Assembly: GCA_945875585.1 (NCBI GenBank)
Contig: CAMCLK010000020.1
Coordinates: forward strand, 1-64,000
Direction of reading: 5' to 3'
Source: Candidatus Kuenenia stuttgartensis
GTDB taxonomy: Bacteria > Planctomycetota > Planctomycetia > Gemmatales > Gemmataceae
DNA length: 64,000 nucleotides
Shown: positions 26,854-35,642 of the stretch, piece by piece
Numbering within the stretch: position 1 is the first letter of the stretch
Layout: every line of letters begins with the position of its first letter
The notes under the pieces: model-generated
The model's input: the letters and a program-made list of their open reading frames with translations, nothing else
Database searches by the model: none
What the model was told of the DNA's origin: nothing
Made by a program: the position numbers and the translations under genes

Positions 26854-29645
26854 GTACTTGCTGGAGAAACCAACTTCAGTCCGAGTGGCAGTGCGTCTCC
26901 CATCACTTGCCCAGCCTGATCACTACCAATGTCACGGACTTCACTGACAAGCGCCAGAAGTTCCGGATTGGCTCCGGCAGTTTTAAGTCCTGTCAAAACA
27001 GACTGCCGATGCCCTTGGGAAACGTCGATGCCACGCTGATCTGTCCGTCGTGCCAACTGTGCCAGCGCAAGGGTCCACGATTGCAAATCCACTGGTTGAA
27101 CAGGCATGTGCGGCAAAATCAGATCAATCCACGCTTCAGCCAAAACCACTGGGACAACCGTGTTCCATGGGCCATACGTAGGCCATCGTCCACCAATACG
27201 GCCCAAGCACCAATAAACATGACCCGCAGCCACACCACGCGCCAACGGTTTGGCCAATACCTCACCCATGGATGCGCGCGTTGTGGAGTCGAGGCGTTCA
27301 AGGGAGGAAGAACACCGCCACATTTCGTTGAGTTCATGTGCAGGAGGTTTAACAATGCTGCGTCCCTTGGACGGCATCAAAAACACTTTAAGTCGATCCC
27401 ATAAAGCGTTTTGAAGGTTTGCATTCAGGCCTCCCGCCACACGCCTCATCAATATCCAAGCGTCAATTCCAGATTCGCCTCCTCGCATCACTCCACCGGG
27501 GCCAGGTGCATGCAAGGCTTTCCAAAACTGATCCATGCGCAAACTATCACGCGTATCACCATAACCGGGCCTCAAGCACCACCCTGTCAGGTTGAGCCAA
27601 CGCGCCAGATGCGCCGGGGACTTTCGTCGATGCTCTGCAAGTGCGAGCAGTTTGTCACCCATGGAACGGCACAAGGGTAGGGGCCAATCGCCACGTGAAG
27701 CACCCAAAGCCGCTTCCATCGATTTAATCAATTCACCCGGCAATAAAACACCTTCTGGCGTGAAGACAGACTCAACCGCGGCAACCGCCTGTTGAACCTG
27801 CTCGTCGGGCCAACCGGAAGCACCACCCGCTCCTTGCGCGGCTTCAGCTTCTGCCTCAGCCAAAGTAGCACTGGCAAGCGGTCGCACATTGAATTCCAAG
27901 ATCCATCGATTTGTTCCACCGTTTTCAACACAGGCAAGTTCCATTGTCCCCAGTTCTGTAACCCTCGACGACAGGGTAACTTCAACATCGCGGGCCCCCA
28001 TCCGCTTCCCCCCCCGAAGTATGGTCTGAATGGAGGGAAGGGGAAGCAGGTTGGCCAAGGGAATGCGGCAGACTACACCGGGTTTATCCGAGGGCCTTGC
28101 GGTGGATGAAAACAGTTGAAAGCGAACAGGAACCCCGATCGCAAGACTGAGAACAGGGCTGGAGAGTTTCACCTCCAACCCTTCCTCGGCCTGTTGTGGC
28201 AACACACACAAAAAATCAACTTCCGCTTGAAGACCGGATTCTTGCAGAGCCACGTAATAACTGCGGGCAATCCCGCCACCTATTCGTCTGCCGCCCGAAT
28301 GTTTGATCCATGCGTAGTGCGCTGCTCCGCGTGCCACTGCCAGATCGAGTGACGACGTGGCTAATACCCTGAGAGGACGACCAACAGACCATTGCTGGAT
28401 CTGCTCCACGACCCTGTCACGCAACAAAGGTGACTGAAAAACTCCACCATTGAACAGAACGGCATCCAATCCACGCTCATCCACTCCATGGCGCTGAAGG
28501 AATGCAGCGAGATGACGGGTGACGGCTGGATCAGCCACATAGGGCAAGCCAAATTCTTGTAATCCAACGCGTGACGCCGATTCAGGCCTAGCATTGGTTG
28601 GCACTAGAGGAAAGAAACCTTCGCGGATGGCTGATACGACACGATCCCTGGTAAGTACCGCCTTGAGCGCCCCCGCCACAATCGATCTGCCACGCCCTTG
28701 TATTGTTACAGAAACTGAATCTGAGCCATCAATCCCCAGCAATTGTTCCTTTGCCTGTCGGCACTGCTGAATCAATTGCTGAAACTGCATAGAATCCAAT
28801 CTGGCTCCGGATCCACACCATTCGGCTTCAACACTCTTGGCAAGTGCCATATCCATGTTATCACCACCCAATAGGAGGTGATCGCCTACGGCCCGCCTTA
28901 CCAGCCCGATTTCACCTCGGTCCTCAATCGCTTCAATGAGGGTGAAGTCTGTGGTTCCGCCACCCACATCCACCACAACCACTCGCTGGCCGGGAGCAAG
29001 CCCCAGATTTGGCCCAGCTTCCATCATCCAGCAGTAAAACGCGGCTTGAGGCTCTTCAATCAAGGTAACATGCCTGAATCCAGCTGACTTGGCAGCCTTC
29101 ATGGTCAGGCTGCGTGCCATGTCGTCGAATGAAGCTGGAATGGTGAGGACAACAGCCTGATCTTCTAAACGAGGCCCGCTAACTTTACTGCGCATGGAGT
29201 AATTCCAAGCTGCCGCCATGTGCGCCAGATAGCATCGGCTGGCATCAACTGGGCTTATATGCGGAACTTCAGGTGGCGCGCCCCAAGGCAATATGGCTGC
29301 CTCACGGTCAACTCCATCATGTACCAACCACGACTTTGCCGAGCTGACCAATCGACCAGGCACCCGAGCCCCTTGCTCGCGGGCAAAGGCCCCTACAAGC
29401 GGCGGTGTCGACGAATCCCATGGCAATGCCGCTGCGTCTGCGGGAAGTTCATGCCCGCCGGGTTGATAAAGGAATGATGGGAGCAATGCCAGTTCACGAT
29501 TCTGACCCGGCGCGGTGACCTGAATAACTCCGGCATTTTCAACAACAAGTCCAGACCGGGCGGCACGCGCCAAGGGCACGGTTGCCATGGCGCAATTGGT
29601 GGTTCCCAAGTCTATCCCCACCAGATAATCATGACCCGAAGCCAT
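26850..29645 (-). CDS. Hsp70-family protein with long non-canonical C-terminus
   Basis: Protein of 931 residues, longer than DnaK (about 640). The ATPase domain has VGIDLGTTNCAMATVPLARA, VLTIPASFDD, LIEEPQAAFYCWM and the phosphate-2 motif VVVDVGGGTTDFTLIEA. A further actin-fold motif is DAVLFNGGVFQSPLLRDRV. The C-terminal 400 residues are not a DnaK substrate-binding domain but fit the Hsp70 proteins with a DUF3731-type tail seen in planctomycetes and proteobacteria. There is no dnaJ or grpE nearby. ATG 29645 follows GGGGA. Probably a specialised chaperone; client unknown. Confidence 0.9.
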   Translation of the reverse strand: MASGHDYLVGIDLGTTNCAMATVPLARAARSGLVVENAGVIQVTAPGQNRELALLPSFLYQPGGHELPADAAALPWDSSTPPLVGAFAREQGARVPGRLVSSAKSWLVHDGVDREAAILPWGAPPEVPHISPVDASRCYLAHMAAAWNYSMRSKVSGPRLEDQAVVLTIPASFDDMARSLTMKAAKSAGFRHVTLIEEPQAAFYCWMMEAGPNLGLAPGQRVVVVDVGGGTTDFTLIEAIEDRGEIGLVRRAVGDHLLLGGDNMDMALAKSVEAEWCGSGARLDSMQFQQLIQQCRQAKEQLLGIDGSDSVSVTIQGRGRSIVAGALKAVLTRDRVVSAIREGFFPLVPTNARPESASRVGLQEFGLPYVADPAVTRHLAAFLQRHGVDERGLDAVLFNGGVFQSPLLRDRVVEQIQQWSVGRPLRVLATSSLDLAVARGAAHYAWIKHSGGRRIGGGIARSYYVALQESGLQAEVDFLCVLPQQAEEGLEVKLSSPVLSLAIGVPVRFQLFSSTARPSDKPGVVCRIPLANLLPLPSIQTILRGGKRMGARDVEVTLSSRVTELGTMELACVENGGTNRWILEFNVRPLASATLAEAEAEAAQGAGGASGWPDEQVQQAVAAVESVFTPEGVLLPGELIKSMEAALGASRGDWPLPLCRSMGDKLLALAEHRRKSPAHLARWLNLTGWCLRPGYGDTRDSLRMDQFWKALHAPGPGGVMRGGESGIDAWILMRRVAGGLNANLQNALWDRLKVFLMPSKGRSIVKPPAHELNEMWRCSSSLERLDSTTRASMGEVLAKPLARGVAAGHVYWCLGRIGGRWPTYGPWNTVVPVVLAEAWIDLILPHMPVQPVDLQSWTLALAQLARRTDQRGIDVSQGHRQSVLTGLKTAGANPELLALVSEVRDIGSDQAGQVMGDALPLGLKLVSPAST

Positions 29646-29763
29646 CAGAATTCCCCATCCAAACTGTTCAGGGCGTCAACGCAACCAAACCAGTCAGTCT
29701 TGCTTCGTGAAAACGCCCATGTTCATGCTGTTGTACCGAAGATTGAGACTCTGGGAGCAGACC

Positions 29764-30372
29764 ATGAACGCAATTCAACCCAGTCGAGTTATTTTTGCGT
29801 TGCTTGCCATCATTTTACCGTTGGCTGGAACTGGCTGTATTGCCGCAGCCGTGGCGGGTACTGCTGCTGCGGGTGGCATTGGGTATGCCTACTACAAGGG
29901 ATTGCTTGAGCGGCACTATGTCGGCCCAGTCGAGCCTGTATATCGCGCCACAAAAACCGCACTGGAATCGTTAAAACTACCTATTTCCCATGAACACATG
30001 GAAGGCAGCAAAGCTCACCTTGAATCGCGCACTAGCGATGGCGGCCGCATTCGCTTGTGGCTCGATCCAGTCGCTGGCCGGATTCCTACGGAACCCGTTC
30101 TGACACGCGTCAGCATTCGCATCGACACGTTTGGCGACCGCGAAACCAGTCGCTTGATCTTTGACGCCATCGATAAGCAAGTTGGCCCATCCGGCGTGCC
30201 TCCTCAGGAGCGGATCGTGCCAGCTACTCCTGCCATTGTTGTGCCCGCCTCACCTGTTTCCGGAGCCACTGGCACACAGCCGCAACCTCCAGTGACTGGA
30301 CAACCGGGCAAACTGGTTCCCGTGCCAGCTAGCGAGCCGGGCAGACTCGTGCCCGTTCCTATGGGATCCTGA
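29764..30372 (+). CDS. DUF3568-type lipoprotein
   Basis: Predicted lipoprotein of 202 residues. The signal peptide ends in a lipobox-like LAGTGC at about residues 19-24, followed by an Ala/Gly-rich segment (AAAVAGTAAAGGIGYAYYKG) typical of DUF3568 proteins. A compact domain (45-140) with LERHYVGPVEPVYRATKTAL and RIRLWLDPVAGRIPTEPVLT comes next, and then a Pro/Val/Gln-rich tail with a repeated GKLVPVPAS/GRLVPVPMG end. ATG 29764 is six bases after GGGAG. Its stop is almost at the ribosome site of the next gene, so it heads the plus-strand C1 unit. Confidence 0.82.
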   Translation: MNAIQPSRVIFALLAIILPLAGTGCIAAAVAGTAAAGGIGYAYYKGLLERHYVGPVEPVYRATKTALESLKLPISHEHMEGSKAHLESRTSDGGRIRLWLDPVAGRIPTEPVLTRVSIRIDTFGDRETSRLIFDAIDKQVGPSGVPPQERIVPATPAIVVPASPVSGATGTQPQPPVTGQPGKLVPVPASEPGRLVPVPMGS

Positions 30373-30388
30373 AGGAGCATTGCGCGCC

Positions 30389-31381
30389 ATGGCTTGGATC
30401 GGGCTAGACATTGGTGGTGCCAACCTGAAGCTGGCGACATCTGATGGAATAAATTCACGACACTTACCATTCCCATTATGGCAAGACCAGCATGGCCTTG
30501 CTGAGCGTCTTGTCACATTGATCGGCTCACTTCCGGCAAAAAATCTGGCAGTTACCATGACAGGTGAACTCTGTGATTGCTTTGAAAGCAAAGCGCAGGG
30601 GGTACGCCACATCGTTTCCTCTGTCAGGCAGGCATTTCCTGAAGCCAATCTCCAGTTCTGGACAATCAATCAAAACTGGATGAATGAAACTGAAGCTCTG
30701 GCAAACCCCATCCCACTTGCCGCTGCTAACTGGATTGCCATTGGCTCGATCGCTGCCCAGCAATCCAGCGGAGCATCTGGGGCACTCATCGACATGGGCA
30801 GCACCACCACCGATATTGTGCCTTTCAACCACGGTAAAGTTACAGCCCAAGGCCGCGACGACTCATCACGTTTGGCATTGGGCGAGCTTGTCTACACAGG
30901 TGTCAGGCGCACCCCGCTCATGGCACTTTTAGGCTCAGCGGTTTGCGCCGAATATTTTGCCACCATTCAAGACGCATATATCTGGCTTGGCCTTGCACCT
31001 GAGGAACCTCATAACAAAACAGGGGCCGACGGACGGGAATTGACACGCTTGCGAAGCAGAACACGGCTGGCGCGAATGATGGGAGGCGATGACTCAAGTT
31101 TGCCCGATGCGGCCATTCATCGGCTGGCAACAGATGCACTCGCTATGCAAGGCATGTGGATCAGCAAGGCTATCGGGCGAATGTTTACTTCCGGACATTA
31201 TGCTTGGCCAGAAAACTGGATCGTTTCCGGAGAAGGGGAACCCCAGCTATCTAAATGGCTCCGCCTGTGGCATCCCACAATCGAAGTGATCCCATTCAGC
31301 AACCTGATTGGTACGGACAATTCTCAGAATGCCGGCGCATTTGCGGTCGCGCGATTGGCTGCCAATACTTTTGAGCCATGA
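30389..31381 (+). CDS. H4MPT-linked C1 transfer pathway protein (hydantoinase/oxoprolinase-like)
   Basis: Protein of 330 residues of the actin/hydantoinase-like fold family TIGR03123, which tracks with tetrahydromethanopterin-linked C1 metabolism in archaea, methylotrophic proteobacteria and planctomycetes. Motifs are WIGLDIGGANLKLA at the start, VTMTGELCDCF, LIDMGSTTTDIVPF and LGELVYTGVRRTPL. The family is ATP-dependent by fold; the reaction is not settled. ATG 30389 is preferred over TTG 30380, since GGAG is 11 bases before the ATG but only two before the TTG. It overlaps the kinase gene by four bases. Confidence 0.88.
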   Translation: MAWIGLDIGGANLKLATSDGINSRHLPFPLWQDQHGLAERLVTLIGSLPAKNLAVTMTGELCDCFESKAQGVRHIVSSVRQAFPEANLQFWTINQNWMNETEALANPIPLAAANWIAIGSIAAQQSSGASGALIDMGSTTTDIVPFNHGKVTAQGRDDSSRLALGELVYTGVRRTPLMALLGSAVCAEYFATIQDAYIWLGLAPEEPHNKTGADGRELTRLRSRTRLARMMGGDDSSLPDAAIHRLATDALAMQGMWISKAIGRMFTSGHYAWPENWIVSGEGEPQLSKWLRLWHPTIEVIPFSNLIGTDNSQNAGAFAVARLAANTFEP

Positions 31382-31992
31382 TCCCATCGAACATTGTCAA
31401 ATGTGGCGGCAGCCTTCTGGATTGGCCAGAACTGCCTACAGCTTTGGCTGCCTGGCTCGACACAATTTCTGGGCCTGTCGCCATTATTGTGGGAGGGGGA
31501 AAGGTAGTCGATGCACTCAGGGCATTGCACGAAATCCACCAAACAGGCGAGGAATCAAGCCATTGGCGTGCTCTACGGGCCATGGATATCACTGCGACCG
31601 TCCTGTGCGAAAAAATGCCCCACACACGCCCCTGGAAGGGTGTGATGCCGCCGTGGCTGAGCGGCACCCATTCAACCGCCTGCCAGCGATGGGTTGTTCA
31701 ACCCAGCAACTGGGCTGAAGGGCTTGCTCTTTCAGGGATGGATACGCACCTGCCTCGTTCTTGGGCCACATCCAGCGATTCTCTAGCCCTCCAAATGGCA
31801 AATTCTTGGAAATGCACCCGGCTGTTTTTGCTTAAATCGGCAACGCCAACCAGCGCATCGGATTGGGGAGCCAATGCCAAGGCGCATTATGTAGATTCTG
31901 TTTTCCCAAACTTAGTGCGGTCGATCGAAACGCCACCCGAAATCATTTGCATCAACCTGCGGAACTGTCCAGTTGATGCAACCACGATTTGA
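31378..31992 (+). CDS. Amino acid kinase-superfamily protein, MfnE-like candidate
   Basis: Protein of 204 residues with the aspartate/glutamate/uridylate kinase fold: VKCGGSLLDWPEL at the start and IIVGGGKVVDALRALHEIH, the phosphate-binding glycine loop. In methanogens a related small kinase (MfnE) phosphorylates the aminomethylfuran phosphate intermediate in methanofuran synthesis. The neighbours here make that role likely, but it is inference. It starts within the stop of the previous gene (ATGA). Its last 41 bases overlap the convergent mfnB gene. Confidence 0.8.
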   Translation: MIPSNIVKCGGSLLDWPELPTALAAWLDTISGPVAIIVGGGKVVDALRALHEIHQTGEESSHWRALRAMDITATVLCEKMPHTRPWKGVMPPWLSGTHSTACQRWVVQPSNWAEGLALSGMDTHLPRSWATSSDSLALQMANSWKCTRLFLLKSATPTSASDWGANAKAHYVDSVFPNLVRSIETPPEIICINLRNCPVDATTI

Positions 31993-32650
31993 TCCGGTCA
32001 GGATCAATACCATCGGTTCTTAAGCCATCCTTACAAACACTGCCGCGGACGGCTAGCCATGCAGGGTGCAATGGCAAGAGTCGCTGGGCGGATTCCATAT
32101 CGAGAGACCCGGCCAAGGCTAATGCGATTCCTGCATTTTGGGCGCAACGCAGTAGTTCTGATATCCGACTGGAATCTAGCCAATCGAGCAATCGCGTACC
32201 ATCCTTACACCACGTGTCAATTAATAATGCTGGCATACCTGCCTGAATGGCAAATGCTAAAACATCTTCAGGAAGAGGCGCAAGGGCACGCTCATGGTCG
32301 GCATATGCCCCAAGAACCAATGTTGTTCCTAATTCAGTAATCTTAGGATTTAATGTCTGAATCATTGCCTGCCATGGCGCTTTGACCAAGCCTGCCAGCC
32401 CCACTTTGACAAGATTCAAGCGCGACCAAGGCCAGCCCACTGGAAGCGATGCCAGATCCGCCAGTTCACCCAAAGCAGCGCTGAGGAGTATGCCTTGATC
32501 AAGTCCTTGGGCAATTGCTTGCAATTCGCCAGTACTAGCTTGGCCTAGAGAACCTGCAGCAGGATTCTTGACATCCAGCCAAACAACCCCTGCTGTGCGC
32601 GCGGTTTCGGCCTCATTGCGATCTTTCACACTGACGAGCAATCGTGTCAT
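31952..32650 (-). CDS. mfnB: (5-formylfuran-3-yl)methyl phosphate synthase
   Basis: TIM-barrel enzyme (232 residues) that condenses two glyceraldehyde-3-phosphate molecules to the furan precursor of methanofuran. It belongs to PF04476 (formerly DUF556). Landmarks are VSVKDRNEAETARTAG, DVKNPAAGSLG with the Schiff-base candidate Lys28, VKVGL with Lys82 and LLIDTWCKDGTRLLDWLD with Lys149, matching the three conserved lysines of the archaeal enzyme. ATG 32650 gives homology from residue 4; longer in-frame starts add unrelated residues. The gene is convergent with, and overlaps, the kinase gene. It supports methanofuran-type C1 carrier synthesis in this organism. Confidence 0.92.
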   Translation of the reverse strand: MTRLLVSVKDRNEAETARTAGVVWLDVKNPAAGSLGQASTGELQAIAQGLDQGILLSAALGELADLASLPVGWPWSRLNLVKVGLAGLVKAPWQAMIQTLNPKITELGTTLVLGAYADHERALAPLPEDVLAFAIQAGMPALLIDTWCKDGTRLLDWLDSSRISELLRCAQNAGIALALAGSLDMESAQRLLPLHPAWLAVRGSVCKDGLRTDGIDPDRIKSWLHQLDSSAG

Positions 32651-32889
32651 CCGGTCTGCCTGCACCTGCCAATAAATCATTCTCCGATTGTAGCATGGGT
32701 AATAAAGTTTCGATGCCAAGGCAGTTGATTGGTATTCGATGCTTGAATGAAGTACTTGCTGAAGTAGGAGCGGATCTTTTTGGAAGTGGTGGAAACGATT
32801 AAGCACTTTACCCTTGCGCCTTGCAGAGACACCCGCCCCTATTCATGTTTTGCGGCATTTAATTCGGATATGAATGGCTGGTAATCATT

Positions 32890-33468
32890 ATGGAAACCAT
32901 CAACCTGACAGATGGCGGCGTGCTTCTAATCGATCCATGCTTCCTAACGCCTGAACTGGCAGACCAATCTTTTGTGGAATTGCGGGATCACTGCGCCTGG
33001 GAGCAGAAACCTGCCTTGTTCGGCTACATGCAACCCCGCTTGACGGCGTCTTACGGAGATAAGGGCCTGACCTACAAATATTCCGGAACCGTGAATGTGG
33101 CACATCCATGGACACCGCTCCTGATTGAGATCAAGGATAAGATTGAATCTGTCACAGGAAGGTACAACTATTGCCTTCTGAATCGCTACCGATCGGGGCA
33201 GGACAGCATGGGATTGCACGCTGATGACGAACCCGAAATGGGAAACGTGATCGGATCGCTATCTTTGGGAGCAACCAGAACATTCCGCATCCGGCACAAT
33301 ACAACCAAAGAGACTATGAGCTTTCAAGTTGGTCATGGCACACTCATCATCATGGCTGGAACGATGCAACAATTCTGGAAGCACGAAGTTCCAAAAACCA
33401 AAAAAACCGTGGGAGAACGGATTAACTTAACCTACCGACTGGTTATCGAGCCTGCATCAATCGAGTGA
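32890..33468 (+). CDS. AlkB-like Fe(II)/2-oxoglutarate dioxygenase
   Basis: DNA-repair type oxygenase of 192 residues, resembling the ALKBH2/3 branch that removes N1-methyladenine and N3-methylcytosine. The core is NRYRSGQDSMGLHADDEPEM with His110 and Asp112, the strand SLSLGATRTFRIRHN, and the distal His165 in FWKHEVPK. The 2-oxoglutarate-binding Arg177 and Arg183 lie in RINLTYR. It starts at ATG 32890 after about 240 non-coding bases shared with the divergent mfnB promoter. It is not next to other adaptive-response genes. Confidence 0.93.
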   Translation: METINLTDGGVLLIDPCFLTPELADQSFVELRDHCAWEQKPALFGYMQPRLTASYGDKGLTYKYSGTVNVAHPWTPLLIEIKDKIESVTGRYNYCLLNRYRSGQDSMGLHADDEPEMGNVIGSLSLGATRTFRIRHNTTKETMSFQVGHGTLIIMAGTMQQFWKHEVPKTKKTVGERINLTYRLVIEPASIE

Positions 33469-33691
33469 TTCAACCTATTTCCACGCCCTCAATTTATGGT
33501 TATTGCATTTGAAACTAATTGGGATGCCTAGCCTACAGAAGGGGAGCGAATTGGCCATCGGCATAACAAAAGTAATCAAAAAAATGAATCCCGAACGGGG
33601 CCAAGGCAAGCTAACGCTTTTCTGTTGCCATCTTAGCATGTTGATAATACAATGTCAATAATGCCAGCATCAATATCCAGCAGGATCGCAA

Positions 33692-34291
33692 ATGCTTTTT
33701 TTTCGCCACAACAAAGATGTTGTCATTAACATCAATACACAAACAATTGCGAGAACCTCTTATATAGTGGTTGCAATCGGCTTTACCTTGGCCGCATTTT
33801 TAAGGGGGGACCACCTGCTAGGAATCGGATGCGGAGTCATGTATGCAACTGTAACCATTGCATTGTTTTGGCTCCTCGCTCTATCCCGATCGTCCGTTGG
33901 CAGCATGTCTATCACGAGGGTGGTGTTCTTGGTGCTTTTTGCCTTGCCGGTAGGGTATGCGATGGCTTTCCCGGCAGCCATCAATCCTGACGTGCAGATT
34001 TTCATCGACAAGCAATCAATTGACAGGCGGGTGAGGGCCGAGTTGGCTAAAGTATTCGCATCTGACTTGGCGTACCGCACCCTAACAGTTACCTCGTTTC
34101 ACGGTAAGGACGTAACAATCACGGTCCAAGGTTCGGTAAGCACGCGCGCCACCCTAAATCGACTACGATGCCAGATCGCGATGGAATGCCCGGCACGAAG
34201 CGAATGCGCCCTGTACTGGAATGTTAGCATCCAGAATACCGGTCAGCAGATAGACGGTAGCGACCGAAAATTGTTCCAATACGCGGAATGA
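33692..34291 (+). CDS. Orphan membrane protein with soluble C-terminal domain
   Basis: Protein of 199 residues. Three hydrophobic segments are visible, near 21-41, 43-65 and 73-95. The remaining 100 residues are soluble and contain a BON-like alternation (AYRTLTVTSFHGKDVTITVQ, then GSVSTRATLNRLR). I do not recognise a named family. ATG 33692 is six bases after AGGA. The 223 bases before it and the 99 after it show no gene. The surrounding 33.5-34.9 kb has lower gene density than the rest of the window. Confidence 0.6.
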   Translation: MLFFRHNKDVVININTQTIARTSYIVVAIGFTLAAFLRGDHLLGIGCGVMYATVTIALFWLLALSRSSVGSMSITRVVFLVLFALPVGYAMAFPAAINPDVQIFIDKQSIDRRVRAELAKVFASDLAYRTLTVTSFHGKDVTITVQGSVSTRATLNRLRCQIAMECPARSECALYWNVSIQNTGQQIDGSDRKLFQYAE

Positions 34292-34390
34292 TCCAATTCA
34301 ACACACGAGACTATTAGCTATTGCTAGAGCAATAACAGCTGTTAGGCTTGGTACTACAATAGCGATGAATTTATCCCACGGAAATCTCCC

Positions 34391-34721
34391 ATGCGCGTTA
34401 AATTGTTCTGGAAGAATGACCGGGGAGCTCTCAATGAACTGTACAAGGACGGCACGTTCAGAAACTGGAAAGATTGTTGGAAAGACTGGTGGTCTGGAAA
34501 GATCCAACTGGTTCCCCCTGTAGGTTGGCAGGAGGAGTTGTCGTTTAAAAAAATCACAAGAACTGGAGGCCGAGATCAACACTTGGTTATCGCAAAACCC
34601 AAAGATCAAAGTTGTTGACATCAAACAATCCGCGAGCGGTGGCAGCTACAATCCAAGCCTTTGGCTAATTTCAGTCTGGTACGAAGACGACGTCCAACAG
34701 CAATTTCAACCGGAAAGCTGA
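34391..34721 (+). pseudogene. Frameshifted small gene (conserved C-terminal motif)
   Basis: Two reading frames together look like one protein of about 109 residues. Frame one starts at ATG 34391 and encodes MRVKLFWKNDRGALNELY, then continues to GWQEELSFKK. After the run of seven A at 34547-34553 the sense continues in another frame: SQELEAEINTWLSQNPKI, then KVVDIKQSASGGSYNPSLW and ISVWYED, ending at TGA 34719-34721. The total length is 331 bases, one too many, so a single A deletion restores the frame. This may be a real mutation or an assembly error in the homopolymer. The family has no known function to me. Confidence 0.55.
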
Positions 34722-34883
34722 TGATCTGAATTTGATATAACACTCGGATTGATGACTAAATCCTGTGTCGTGAATTGACTGGCCGATTTGCGAGCTAGCT
34801 CGGCAGATTCTCAGACTCAGTACTCACCATCATCCCATTTCCACGCTGATTTTTCCGCTGCATGCGGGTAATGTCGTTTCATC

Positions 34884-35642
34884 ATGGCATGGCCCCGATT
34901 AGAACAACCCGCTTACTGTGGTCCTTTGGACCTACTTCTCTATTTGGTGGAGCAGGAGGAGGTCGATCCTACCGAAATCAGTCTGGCACGGGTCATTGAG
35001 CCTTACCTGCTAATTGTGCGAGCCTTGCAATCGATCGATCTTGAAGAAACCGGTGGTTTTCTGGTGATTGCCGCCAGTCTACTGGAACTGAAAAGCGCAC
35101 GATTGCTTCCCCAACGAACCGCGGACATTGCACCGACAGCGCATGAATCAGTCGTGGAGGACTCCCGCGAGGAACTGATCAGGCAAATTGCTGAATACCG
35201 CCGCTACAGGAACGCTGCCCTAGCCTTGAACGGTATGGCCACGGAACAATCTAGGCGGTTAGGCCGGCGGGTGGCAGGGAAGGGAACATTACCTGCCCAC
35301 CTGCAACCAGTCGAGTTATGGGATTTGGTCAGCGCCTACGCCCGACTCGTTCGGGAAACACGGCCAGCAGCAATTGAGCGCCTGGTGGTTGATTTTGTGC
35401 CATTACCGGTGCTAATCAGCGAGGTTTTGGAAACATTGACACGCATGCGGCAACTGACACTCCGCGACCTTGTGGGCACCAATCCAGCAAAGGCCCGCCT
35501 CATTGGTATATTTCTGGCCATCCTTGAACTGCTTAAATCGGGAGAAATCCTTGCCGGGCAAGAAACACTCTATGGCGATATCTGGCTATTGCCGAGCATA
35601 ACCGAGCAGCCACCTGCTAGCGACGGCGACGAGGCTTCTTAA
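34884..35642 (+). CDS. scpA: Segregation and condensation protein A
   Basis: Kleisin partner of SMC (252 residues, normal length) that closes the condensin ring. The N-terminal domain shows [20 protein letters not shown], then [11 protein letters not shown] and [21 protein letters not shown] linker leads to the C-terminal winged helix with [35 protein letters not shown] and the end of the WHD. ATG 34884 is the first start after a 162-base gap. No scpB follows; its 3' end overlaps the convergent uvrB by 26 bases. It works with the smc gene at 11044-14625. Confidence 0.93.
   Translation: MAWPRLEQPAYCGPLDLLLYLVEQEEVDPTEISLARVIEPYLLIVRALQSIDLEETGGFLVIAASLLELKSARLLPQRTADIAPTAHESVVEDSREELIRQIAEYRRYRNAALALNGMATEQSRRLGRRVAGKGTLPAHLQPVELWDLVSAYARLVRETRPAAIERLVVDFVPLPVLISEVLETLTRMRQLTLRDLVGTNPAKARLIGIFLAILELLKSGEILAGQETLYGDIWLLPSITEQPPASDGDEAS

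Noticed and set aside
34547-34553. Programmed ribosomal frameshift at the A7 run
   Set aside because: Known bacterial slippery A runs give -1 shifts; this gene needs +1 (or -2), and no stimulatory structure is evident. A mutation or sequencing error is simpler.
34298-34624. Minus-strand frame of 108 codons with a hydrophobic C-terminus
   Set aside because: The hydrophobic end could be a membrane helix, but the frame covers the plus-strand gene with a conserved C-terminal motif and lacks a ribosome site. Not strong enough to list.
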